Assembly (NCBI GenBank): GCA_030587605.1
Contig: JAUQYT010000337.1
Span: 1-6,220, forward strand
Reading direction: 5' to 3'
Length of the DNA: 6,220 nucleotides
Source of the DNA: Candidatus Njordarchaeum guaymasense
Lineage (GTDB): Archaea; Asgardarchaeota; Njordarchaeia; Njordarchaeales; Njordarchaeaceae
In this document: positions 1 through 5,275 of the stretch, piece by piece
Position numbering within the stretch: the stretch's first letter is position 1
Layout of the letters: each line of letters begins with the position of its first letter
Position numbers and translations under genes: made by a program
The notes under the pieces: generated by a model
The model's database searches: none
Told to the model about the DNA's origin: nothing
The model's input: only the letters and a program-made list of their open reading frames with translations

Positions 1-284
1 GATAATTTTGCAAAGGATAGAAAGACCGTCTACGCAGTTATCAGAGCGATAGAAATCATGGGCGAGGCAGCAAAAAAGATACCAGAGTCCGTGAGGAATC
101 GCTATCCCCAGATACCCTAGAAAGATATCGCTGGAAAAAGAGACAAACTCATTCATGAATATTTTGGAGTTGAATTGAAAAGAGTCTGGGCTACTCTCAA
201 GAAGGATATTGCCGTTCCGAGACCTCTGTTTGAAAAAAAATCATGGAGAACCTAGAACCAAAAGGTCCAACCAATCAAATCTAG
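1..284 (+). pseudogene. hepT: HepT-like HEPN toxin (DUF86), 3' part, disrupted
   Basis: Frame 1 reads from the window edge as the C-terminal half of a HepT/DUF86 protein: a helix with IRAIEIMGEAAKKIPESVR, then YPQIP, then KDIAGKRDKLIHEYFGVELK. The family motif RX4HXY is intact (RDKLIHEY, bases 139-162). HepT proteins are HEPN toxins, usually paired with an MntA nucleotidyltransferase antitoxin that AMPylates this tyrosine; such a partner would lie off the left edge, if present. Two lesions are visible. A TAG at 118-120 falls where relatives usually have Trp (IPW-KDIAG), so the ordinary product would end before the motif. The A8 run at 233-240 then appears to shift the frame: as written, translation ends at the TAG at 253-255, but adding one A or removing two restores EKIMENLE-like codons down to a TAG at 282-284. 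The family call is firm. The pseudogene call is probable; TAG readthrough or a sequencing error at the A run are alternatives. Confidence 0.82.
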
Positions 285-643
285 CAAAACTTCATAAAGA
301 ATACTCATACCTGATTCTCAACTAAGAAGCAGGCTGAAAAACCTTTCAACTCCTGCCGCGTAGGGTTCGACCTCGAAACTCTAAGTCTGAATCCATAGAT
401 CCTACAGTCGAGCACGGCGAACCCAGAACAAGCGACACGATCGGCATCACAGTCCGGAGCAAATCGCGTGGGCGGCGGTTCCCAAGGAACTGGAATGGCA
501 CAAAGACACAAGGGCAGAGCCTTGACGGCGGAAACCTAGTCGTCAACTGATCAACGATAATCACACCACCTCACAATCTCCTACTCTTCGAAAACGAATT
601 CCCAAGACAGCATCAACCAAGAACAATCTAGGCGTGTCCTATT
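285..643. other. Intergenic region, no recognised feature
   Basis: Between the broken hepT and the minus-strand antitoxin I find no convincing gene, RNA or repeat. Two overlapping minus-strand open frames of about 70 codons (roughly 305-511 and 346-564) give Pro/Cys/Arg-rich translations without a recognisable domain, and neither has a clear promoter. The stretch may be degenerate former coding DNA, but I could not identify a parent family. Confidence 0.5.
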
Positions 644-1021
644 TTACCTTGAAACCGACCTCTTCTCTGCGACCTTTCCTCCCACCTTTTCCTCGGGCTC
701 CTCAGCGGGCTCCAGAATAATCCGCTTTCCCTCAGTGTAGATCCTTACCTCGTCGCCTACCTTCACCTTGACATGGCTCATTACCTCTTCGGGCAGGTAC
801 ACGACAGGCCTCCTACCAGCTGAGCTGATCCTGCGCCTCAGCTTCAACGGCTTCAGGAAAGCTGACAGCCTTCGTCTGATCTCCTCCGCCTGCTCCAAGG
901 TGTAGATCTCCTCACCGTCTACGGGACATCGCAGCGCCTTGACGCCACGCACTATGATGCCCTGATACTCGTAGTCTGTCTCAACCTCTTGATACTCGAC
1001 ATTGTGCCTGTGACACTTCAC
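644..1021 (-). CDS. Antitoxin: variant YgiT-like zinc finger plus AbrB-like domain
   Basis: This is the downstream partner of the DUF4258 gene and most likely its antitoxin and transcriptional repressor. With the chosen GTG start it has 125 residues. Residues 1-52 resemble a YgiT/MqsA-type finger: two ligand pairs bracket a strand segment and a YxxxEQAEEIRRRL-like helix follows. The pairs here are C3-x2-H6 and C32-x2-D35 instead of the usual CxxC/CxxC, so zinc may be bound differently or lost. Residues about 64-105 look like an AbrB/MazE swapped-hairpin DNA-binding domain (GRRPVVYLPEEV, then VKVGDEVRIYTEGKRIILEP). The tail is charged. The start was chosen because a perfect Shine-Dalgarno lies 11 bases before this GTG; a TTG one codon earlier has 8-base spacing. 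A GTG at 1036 also overlaps the toxin stop as GTGA, and an open frame extends upstream to 1099, but those residues are not finger-like. The gene ends in TAA. Confidence 0.78.
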   Translation of the reverse strand: MKCHRHNVEYQEVETDYEYQGIIVRGVKALRCPVDGEEIYTLEQAEEIRRRLSAFLKPLKLRRRISSAGRRPVVYLPEEVMSHVKVKVGDEVRIYTEGKRIILEPAEEPEEKVGGKVAEKRSVSR

Positions 1022-1032
1022 CAACCCTTCTT

Positions 1033-1040
1033 TCACCTCC
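1033..1040 (-). promoter_or_regulatory. Shine-Dalgarno spanning the toxin stop codon
   Basis: The minus strand reads GGAGGTGA, a full match to the usual archaeal/bacterial anti-Shine-Dalgarno. Its last three bases are the TGA stop of the DUF4258 gene. This ties antitoxin initiation to termination of toxin translation and favours a start at TTG 1024 or GTG 1021 over the start at 1099. Confidence 0.7.
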
Positions 1041-1269
1041 CCTTCTCTTTTCCCTTCATCACGGTTATTACATGCATCCGATCGGGGAACTCTCGGCATA
1101 TCACCAATAAGACTTCTCTCTTGACTCTCAACCTAAACCTGACCTTCGTTTTTCCCTCCGAGACTCGCTCGCCTTCACAGATCGCCGTCCTGACACTCTC
1201 GTAGTCTACATCCAGCCGGGCCATCCGCATAACAGCGTGCTTCGAAACAGTTGTCTCCTTATCCGTCAC
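1033..1269 (-). CDS. DUF4258 domain toxin (RelE/BrnT-like candidate)
   Basis: This is a small basic protein of 78 residues from the chosen GTG. It starts with the DUF4258 signature SKHAVMRMARLDVDYESVRTAI (residues 9-30, with His11, Arg15 and Met16). A strand-rich core follows, with charged turns (GERVSEGKTKVRFRLRV) and a final HVITV strand (66-70). DUF4258 proteins have a RelE/BrnT-like fold and are commonly found next to YgiT-type zinc-finger proteins, as here, which supports a type II toxin role. The molecular target is not deducible from the sequence. Its stop codon is embedded in the Shine-Dalgarno of the antitoxin gene, so the two form a toxin-first operon. The frame is open upstream to 1437, but those codons give a Cys/Trp/Phe-rich stretch unlike the family; GTG at 1269, with GGGGA 5-9 bases upstream, gives the expected length. 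Confidence 0.8.
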   Translation of the reverse strand: MTDKETTVSKHAVMRMARLDVDYESVRTAICEGERVSEGKTKVRFRLRVKREVLLVICREFPDRMHVITVMKGKEKGR

Positions 1270-1355
1270 ACGTGTTCCCCACTTGTATGGGGGTTTGAAG
1301 AGGGCTATTTGAAGCTTTCGTGTCAAACACGTGCGAAGGGGGCTGGTACATGTAC
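1268..1355. promoter_or_regulatory. Short palindromes between divergent genes, candidate operators
   Basis: The gap between the minus-strand toxin and the plus-strand orphan gene holds several short inverted repeats. ACACGTGT at 1268-1275 overlaps the toxin start. CGTGT-CAA-ACACG is at 1319-1331. GTACATGTAC, a perfect 10-base palindrome, is at 1346-1355. The core ACACGTG occurs at 1268-1274 and again at 1327-1333. These could be binding sites for the AbrB-like antitoxin, but short palindromes arise easily by chance and no clear TATA box anchors them. Confidence 0.3.
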
Positions 1356-1398
1356 AGTTGCAAGCAAACCAACAATCTCTAATCAATACGAAGGGGAG

Positions 1399-1794
1399 GT
1401 GAAAAAAGCGAAGCCAGAACCTCAACCCGCAAACCACAGTTCACTCGACATTTCAACTTACATGCAAGGAGGGGACAGGCCCCTCAGAGACGTCAAAACT
1501 AGACGCCCGACGCTGAACACACAACCGATTTCCAACGAGAGCCTGTCTAAGCGCCACCTTTGCTTCACAGGCATAGTCATAGACAGTAGCACCCGCCTAC
1601 AAGGCATTAAAGTCGAAACCTATAGTCCAGACGGAAAACTCCTCATCGCCATGTACACTGATGAGGACGGCTGGTACGCGCATAACTACAACTACACTAG
1701 AAAAGCAGCAAGATACACAATAAAACCATCAGACCGCAAGCTCACACATTCGGTGACTGTTAATGTGCTGAAGGGTCAAAGGACAGACAAGTAA
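1399..1794 (+). CDS. Orphan Ig/transthyretin-like beta-domain protein, possible remnant
   Basis: The last half of this 131-residue protein (about residues 56-124) looks like a carboxypeptidase-regulatory, Cna-B or transthyretin-like beta sandwich. It has FTGIVIDSSTRLQGIKVETY, then SPDGKLLIAMYTDEDGWYAH, then NYTRKAARYTIKPSD. The TDEDGWY turn (87-93) is the clearest family mark. Such domains usually sit as repeats in large secreted or cell-wall proteins. Here there is no signal peptide, no membrane segment and no partner domain, and the N-terminal part (KKAKPEPQPANHSS and onwards) looks disordered. This suggests the surviving C-terminus of a larger surface protein, though a small stand-alone protein is possible. 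The start is uncertain: GTG 1399 lies inside a GGAGGTGA motif, ATG 1462 is an alternative, and the frame is open back to 1237, where it would overlap the DUF4258 gene on the other strand. It ends in TAA. Confidence 0.5.
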   Translation: MKKAKPEPQPANHSSLDISTYMQGGDRPLRDVKTRRPTLNTQPISNESLSKRHLCFTGIVIDSSTRLQGIKVETYSPDGKLLIAMYTDEDGWYAHNYNYTRKAARYTIKPSDRKLTHSVTVNVLKGQRTDK

Positions 1795-1972
1795 GCAACT
1801 GCAAGATCTTCTATTCTTTCCTTTCCTTGTTGTAGGCCATGAGATTGGAGAACGCAACAATAGAGATTCTTAGGGACTTGCTTTTTATTGGTTGTTTCTA
1901 TGGTTTCTATGTTTAGACGAAGAACGCCGGCCGAATGGTCCCTGCTTTGATCTATTGTAATACAGCTAAATG
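1795..1972 (+). other. Intergenic leader before the ATPase gene, weak T-rich stretch
   Basis: No gene is seen here. The T-rich run TTTTTATTGG near 1882-1891, followed by further T-rich bases, could end transcription of the upstream gene. The evidence is composition only. Confidence 0.3.
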
Positions 1973-1980
1973 TTAAATAT
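1973..1980 (+). promoter_or_regulatory. TATA-like box for the ATPase gene
   Basis: TTAAATAT is centred about 26 bases before ATG 2003, the spacing expected between an archaeal TATA box and the transcription start. The transcript would then be leaderless or nearly so. The box overlaps the alternative upstream ATG at 1970, which argues against that start. Confidence 0.55.
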
Positions 1981-2002
1981 AGGCAAACTACACTATACCA
2001 AT

Positions 2003-3271
2003 ATGCCAATAGAAGACGTAGAACGATTTAACGAATGGTGGTTCACGGGAAAAATCAGAAGAGAACTCGCTTTCCCATTCCGAAGATATGCGTTCTCAAG
2101 GATTATGGAGAGTTTGCGAGAGCGGCAAATTCTTTTATTGACTGGACCTAGAAGAGTGGGTAAGACAACGCTCTTGTATCAGACTATTGAGAGCCTTTTG
2201 GAGACCGTTCCTCCAAGCAAGATTCTTTACTTTTCATTTGAAGAATCTTTCACCAGCCCTAAAGAGGTCTTGGAGTTCTATGAGAAAAGGGTCTTGATGA
2301 AACCCTTTGAAGAAGTCGATAGAGCCTTCGTGTTCTTTGATGAAATCCAGTACGTTGAGAATTGGCCCTCTATCCTCAAACAGTTCTATGATTTGTATCC
2401 GAATCTGAAGTTTTTTGTTTCTGGTTCTTCTTCGCTGTTGCTCTCGAAGGAAGCTATCGAGAAGCTGGCTGGAAGATTTTTCTTCCTCAAATTGAAGCCC
2501 TTGACGTTTTCTGAGTTCCTAGAGTTGAGAGGCATTAAGACTGACAAGTTGCAGATTTTTTCAAGAAGGATAGAGGCGTATTTCTATGATTATTTGAGAA
2601 AGTCTGGGTTTCCAGAGATTGTTGATTGGGACAATGAGGTGAGGACGGCTGAGTATATCAAGAACTCTGTTATTGACAGGGTTGCTCTTCGAGATGTTCC
2701 GCTAATATTTAAGACTAGGAACATGACATTAATTGACAAGATCGTTAGACTTATTCTTTCGGCGCCCGGCAGCATCATTAACATTAATTCTCTGTCACGG
2801 ACATGGGGAGAAAGCAGAATCACGATATCGAATTATCTGAGATTTCTGGAAACATCGCTCTTGATAAGGTCTTTGTCTAACTTTAGGCCATCATTCTTGT
2901 CCTCGTCAAGGAAGTTGAAGAAGTATTATCCGGTCACGCCGTCGTTAATCTTCGCTTATTCTAAGGAGAATTTTGAGAGTAGAATGGGAGCTGTATTAGA
3001 AACGTATGTCGCAAACGCTCTGGAAGCTGAATACTACTATAGGGAAGGAAAAAAGGAAATTGACATAATCCTTAAGGATAAGGGATTTTTGCCGATAGAA
3101 GTCAAAGAGACCATACATGAAGGCGACATTGCAGGGTTTTCCAGGTTACTGAAATACGTCAATGCTGAGAAGGGAGTGATTGTGTCCTTAAGCCAAGAAA
3201 TCAAAAGACAAAGTGTTCAAGTGATACCGGCTTACTTGGTAGAATTCCTGTTGGATCAAGCCAAACAGTGA
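2003..3271 (+). CDS. AAA-family ATPase with DUF4143 / nuclease-like C-terminus
   Basis: This is a complete 422-residue member of the archaeal/bacterial AAA_14-DUF4143 ATPase family. The N-terminal ATPase has Walker A GPRRVGKTT (48-56), Walker B FVFFDEIQ (109-116), sensor-1-like SGSSS (140-144) and a LAGR motif (155-158). The middle is helical and winged-helix-like (about 235-300, around INSLSRTWGESRITISNYL). The C-terminus carries a PD-(D/E)xK-like arrangement: Glu333 in a helix, Asp354 in EIDII, and Glu366-x-Lys368 in PIEVKE. The residues are compatible with nuclease activity, but the biochemical role of this widespread family is not settled. It is often found among TA and defence genes, and is cytosolic. 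ATG 2003 was chosen because a TATA-like box sits 26 bases upstream; ATG 1970 would add 11 residues overlapping that box. There is no adjacent same-strand partner, so it looks monocistronic. The stop is TGA and no lesions are seen. Confidence 0.9.
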   Translation: MPIEDVERFNEWWFTGKIRRELAFPFRRYAFSRIMESLRERQILLLTGPRRVGKTTLLYQTIESLLETVPPSKILYFSFEESFTSPKEVLEFYEKRVLMKPFEEVDRAFVFFDEIQYVENWPSILKQFYDLYPNLKFFVSGSSSLLLSKEAIEKLAGRFFFLKLKPLTFSEFLELRGIKTDKLQIFSRRIEAYFYDYLRKSGFPEIVDWDNEVRTAEYIKNSVIDRVALRDVPLIFKTRNMTLIDKIVRLILSAPGSIININSLSRTWGESRITISNYLRFLETSLLIRSLSNFRPSFLSSSRKLKKYYPVTPSLIFAYSKENFESRMGAVLETYVANALEAEYYYREGKKEIDIILKDKGFLPIEVKETIHEGDIAGFSRLLKYVNAEKGVIVSLSQEIKRQSVQVIPAYLVEFLLDQAKQ

Positions 3272-3312
3272 TAGCAAAAAAATGCCACCTCAAATCCTAG
3301 TTGAACCCTCCA

Positions 3313-3319
3313 TTTTTTT
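3313..3319 (+). terminator. T-run terminator candidate after the ATPase gene
   Basis: Seven consecutive T bases lie about 40 bases after the ATPase stop, with no strong hairpin ahead. Archaeal RNA polymerases can terminate at T-runs alone, so this fits a 3' end for the ATPase transcript. Confidence 0.45.
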
Positions 3320-3751
3320 CGCATCAGGGAAAAAGCGTAAGAGAGCTCCATCAACAAGCAGCAACACCCTTGACAAGCAAGAAGAGACAGCCAGTCAAGA
3401 GCAACCGCATGGAATCCAACCTTGAGACTAGGAGCCCAGAGACGCCTATATAAACAAAGAAAGGTTCCAACTCCAGCAGATTTCTTCCCGACACTAGTTC
3501 CAGTCACAGCCTAAACCACCTTCATTACCCACTGTGCATCCTTTGATTCTGAAATACCTCAAGATCGTTTCGCGCGCTAGGAACCCCGTGAACATGCAAT
3601 CACAATCTCCAAGCGCCAAGAGAAGAGATGCCATCAAAAACATCTTAGCGGGATTGAGGTTGAAGCCTTCTCATAATGGCCTTGATGGACGCGCGAGAGA
3701 AAGAGAAGCCTAAACCCTCAGAACGGAGTCGTCAAAGCGATTTCAGAACAA
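3320..3751. other. Long gap with an orphan TATA-like box and weak small frame
   Basis: No established gene is recognised. TATATAAA at 3447-3454 is the best TATA-like sequence in the window, predicting a + strand start near 3477; being nearly symmetric, it could also fire leftwards. A plus-strand frame from GTG 3534 (or ATG 3594) to TAA at 3711-3713 encodes at most 60 residues with a basic segment (AKRRDAIKNILAGLRLK), but it has no Shine-Dalgarno and no recognised domain. TCGCGCG at 3570-3576 and CGCGCGA at 3690-3696 form a 7-base inverted repeat. Within it, AGATG at 3626-3630 can pair with CATCT at 3641-3645. The stretch may be a small gene, a non-coding RNA or decayed sequence. Confidence 0.35.
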
Positions 3752-3759
3752 TTTAAATA
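3752..3759 (+). promoter_or_regulatory. TATA-like box for the AbrB-PIN operon
   Basis: TTTAAATA is centred about 34 bases before GTG 3790. Transcription would start near 3782, giving a leader of only a few bases. This supports the GTG start and expression of the pair as its own unit. Confidence 0.6.
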
Positions 3760-3789
3760 TCTGTCTGATGAAACGACTTGTGATGATGG

Positions 3790-4035
3790 GTGTCGGAGAC
3801 TGTGAAGATAGGTAAAAGGTACACCATAGTAATACCTAAGGCCTTTAGGCAGAAACTCGGCCTGAAGGAGGGTCAGCTCTCGGAGGCCAAGCTAGAGGAG
3901 GGGAAGATAGTCATAACACTGAAGACATCAGACCCCTTCCGCAGGCTGAGCGAACTGATCGGGGACATAGTCTACAACGAGGAAACAGAGAAGAGAGCTG
4001 AGAAGTGGCTACTTGGAGAGACTAAGCCAGACTAG
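3790..4035 (+). CDS. AbrB/MazE-family antitoxin of a PIN toxin
   Basis: This 81-residue protein has an AbrB swapped-hairpin DNA-binding domain at residues 5-45. It shows the family pattern TIVIPKAFRQKLGLKEGQ (12-29), followed by a second strand pair ending KIVITLK (39-45). The remaining residues (DPFRRLSELIGDIVYNEETEKRAEKWL) form a helix-rich tail of the kind that wraps and inhibits a cognate PIN toxin. It is expected to neutralise the toxin encoded immediately downstream and to repress its own promoter. GTG 3790 was chosen because the AbrB fold begins directly after it and a TATA-like box is about 34 bases upstream; the two nearby ATGs (3783 and 3786) are in another frame. The gene ends in TAG at 4033-4035. 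The toxin continues in the same frame after one AGT codon. Confidence 0.88.
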   Translation: MSETVKIGKRYTIVIPKAFRQKLGLKEGQLSEAKLEEGKIVITLKTSDPFRRLSELIGDIVYNEETEKRAEKWLLGETKPD

Positions 4036-4038
4036 AGT

Positions 4039-4494
4039 GTGAGCTCCTTGCCAGTAGCTGACACCGAATTCCTGTTCGGGATGAGGAGTTCGGACACCAA
4101 ACATGGGTACGTAAGATCCATCCTAGATGAGCTGGAAAGGGCGAATCCAGACAAAAAGAAGGAGCTAAGCATACCACCAATGGCAATATTTGAATTCGCC
4201 ATAGTCTGCATGAGCGAAGGGAAGGGAATCAACACCATCATCGAGACTCTTGAACTCATCGACGACATCACCACAAGATACAAGCTCGGCATCATTGAAT
4301 TCAATCCAGATCAGCTTGTGAAGGGTCTAGCCGTCTACAGAGACCTCAAAAGAGGATTCTTCGATTCCCTAACAGCCGGATCAGCCCTAGCCCACGACGG
4401 CATAATCATCGGTGACGATGAAGCTTTCCTCAGCATCCCCAATCTAAGAAGAAAAACATTGAAACAATACCTGGAAGAACTAGAGACCCAATAG
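4039..4494 (+). CDS. vapC: PIN-domain ribonuclease toxin (VapC-like)
   Basis: This is a complete 151-residue PIN protein with the acidic residues expected for Mg-dependent RNA cleavage: Asp8 in PVADTEFLFGM, Glu52 in MAIFEFAIV, Asp109 in GFFDSLTAGSAL, and Asp126/Asp127 in IIGDDEAF. PIN toxins of VapBC systems cut specific RNAs, often tRNA or rRNA, and are inhibited by the partner antitoxin, here the AbrB protein just upstream. GTG 4039 gives a normal seven-residue lead to Asp8. There is no strong Shine-Dalgarno; the start is three bases beyond the antitoxin stop, so translational coupling is likely. The first gene's TAG and one AGT codon are all that separate the two frames, so readthrough would yield an antitoxin-toxin fusion. 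The stop is TAG. The family call is firm; the RNA target is unknown. Confidence 0.9.
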   Translation: MSSLPVADTEFLFGMRSSDTKHGYVRSILDELERANPDKKKELSIPPMAIFEFAIVCMSEGKGINTIIETLELIDDITTRYKLGIIEFNPDQLVKGLAVYRDLKRGFFDSLTAGSALAHDGIIIGDDEAFLSIPNLRRKTLKQYLEELETQ

Positions 4495-4818
4495 CTTGAA
4501 CAACATGCAAATCTCGCATTATGTGTTAGGCCTTCAATTCTCGTTCTTTGGAATTCTACCTTGAACGAATCTTACGCCCAAGCATGCAGATCTCAAACAC
4601 TTAGAAATCAAATCAACGGAGAAACACTCCGATTTGCCAAATCGACCGATCAGTCGAATAGAAGCCTACAGTTGCCTTGATGAACAAAGAAGAAGTTCAC
4701 AATCTTTAACTCACCTTCGCCTCCTAACCTGATATCACTCGACTCGGTTACTAGAAATCCTTGAAGACATCTGTACTAAGTCTATTGCTTTTTTCATTGA
4801 CACTATCGTTCAGAATTC
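4495..4818. other. Intergenic region between convergent genes
   Basis: No gene is recognised. The PIN gene frame stays open for 61 codons beyond its TAG, to a TGA at 4678-4680, but the translation has no recognisable domain and I treat it as chance. A cluster of small inverted repeats at 4609-4656 is listed separately. Because the flanking genes converge, both 3' ends should lie here. No clear T-run terminator for the plus-strand genes is evident other than the T6 at 4791-4796. Confidence 0.45.
4609..4656. repeat. Cluster of overlapping hairpins
   Basis: Several small stems overlap. CGGAG (4617-4621) pairs with CTCCG (4627-4631) across an AAACA loop, and can extend with AAATC/GATTT across a bulge. 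CGATTT-GCC-AAATCG at 4630-4644 is a perfect 6-base stem. CGAC (4643-4646) pairs with GTCG (4653-4656). Neighbouring stems share bases, so they compete. This could be a transcript-end structure for the PIN operon or for the convergent protease gene. Confidence 0.4.
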
Positions 4819-5187
4819 TCATAGTATCATCAGTTCCAATGGCGTCAGTTTTCCATTCACACGGTCGACCCGTAAACCTAGCAACTCCAAGGTTGTCACA
4901 CCAAGAAGTACAGGTGTTTTCTCATCTGCAGTCGCGAGCAATGAAGTCACACCTCTCCCTTCAATTACCACGTAACCCTCTGAAAGAGGATACTCCACAA
5001 CTTCTCCACCCGCAGTCTTGAAGCTTCTCCTGTCCATCTCATTCAGCTCCAACTTCAAAGCAACGCTCTGCGGTATCACCGTGTACATAGCACCCGTATC
5101 GACAACAAACTCCAACTCCTGCTTTAAATCGCGACTAAACGGATTAGCAATAACTCCACGAACCCTCAAATATCCCATCGATTCCAC
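4819..5187 (-). CDS. Clan AA (retropepsin-like) aspartic protease
   Basis: This 122-residue single-domain protein has the catalytic Asp-Thr-Gly at residues 30-32 within ELEFVVDTGAMYTVIP. The second retropepsin landmark, a hydrophobic-hydrophobic-Gly segment (LLGVTTLELLGLRVD), lies near residues 93-107. Such small clan AA proteins carry one DTG each and must dimerise to form an active site. They are common in archaea and cyanobacteria, and their substrates are largely unknown. There is no signal peptide, so it should be cytosolic. GTG 5187 is reported because a TATA-like CTTTTTAT on the minus strand sits about 28 bases upstream, giving a leaderless transcript; ATG 5178, three codons in, is an equally good start with a short leader. 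No other minus-strand gene is adjacent, so it appears to stand alone among the TA loci, and cleavage of an antitoxin is only a guess. The stop is TGA. Confidence 0.85.
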   Translation of the reverse strand: MESMGYLRVRGVIANPFSRDLKQELEFVVDTGAMYTVIPQSVALKLELNEMDRRSFKTAGGEVVEYPLSEGYVVIEGRGVTSLLATADEKTPVLLGVTTLELLGLRVDRVNGKLTPLELMIL

Positions 5188-5211
5188 ATAAAACTAAGTC
5201 GTTGAGTTCAC

Positions 5212-5219
5212 ATAAAAAG
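5212..5219 (-). promoter_or_regulatory. TATA-like box for the aspartic protease gene
   Basis: The minus strand reads CTTTTTAT, centred about 28 bases upstream of GTG 5187. This matches archaeal TATA-to-start spacing for a leaderless message. Confidence 0.5.
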
Positions 5220-5275
5220 GATCGGTCTATACTGATAGTTCGAAGAAAGCAGAGGAACACCCTCCATCTTGATCA

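Noticed and set aside
305..564. Two overlapping minus-strand open frames of about 70 codons
   Set aside because: The translations are rich in Pro, Cys and Arg with no domain recognised, they overlap each other in different frames, and no promoter supports them.
989..1204. Plus-strand open frame opposite the DUF4258/AbrB pair
   Set aside because: It lies antisense to two well-supported family members, and its Phe/Leu/Thr-rich translation is what an antisense frame would give.
1270..1437. N-terminal extension of the DUF4258 toxin on the minus strand
   Set aside because: The extra codons are Cys/Trp/Phe-rich and unlike the family; GTG 1269 gives the normal length of about 78 residues.
1776..2009. 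Minus-strand open frame before the ATPase gene
   Set aside because: It covers the ATPase promoter region and the end of the upstream gene, with no recognisable domain.
3256..3507. Minus-strand 83-codon frame with Leu/Cys-rich stretch resembling a signal peptide
   Set aside because: The hydrophobic stretch is broken by polar and charged residues, no domain follows, and no convincing start context is present.
3534..3713. Small basic plus-strand frame after the TATATAAA box
   Set aside because: It is not annotated as a gene because it has no Shine-Dalgarno, no recognised family and an ambiguous start; kept only as a finding.
3765..3790. CTGATGA and GTGATGA motifs resembling C/D box sRNA elements
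   Set aside because: The two motifs are only about 11 bases apart, there is no second C'/D' pair with guide-length spacing, and they sit at the AbrB gene start.
4495..4680. 61 open codons following the PIN gene TAG
   Set aside because: An open run of this length is expected by chance a few percent of the time or more, and the translation resembles no domain.
4761..5021. Plus-strand frame opposite the aspartic protease
   Set aside because: It is antisense to a gene with a clear DTG active site.
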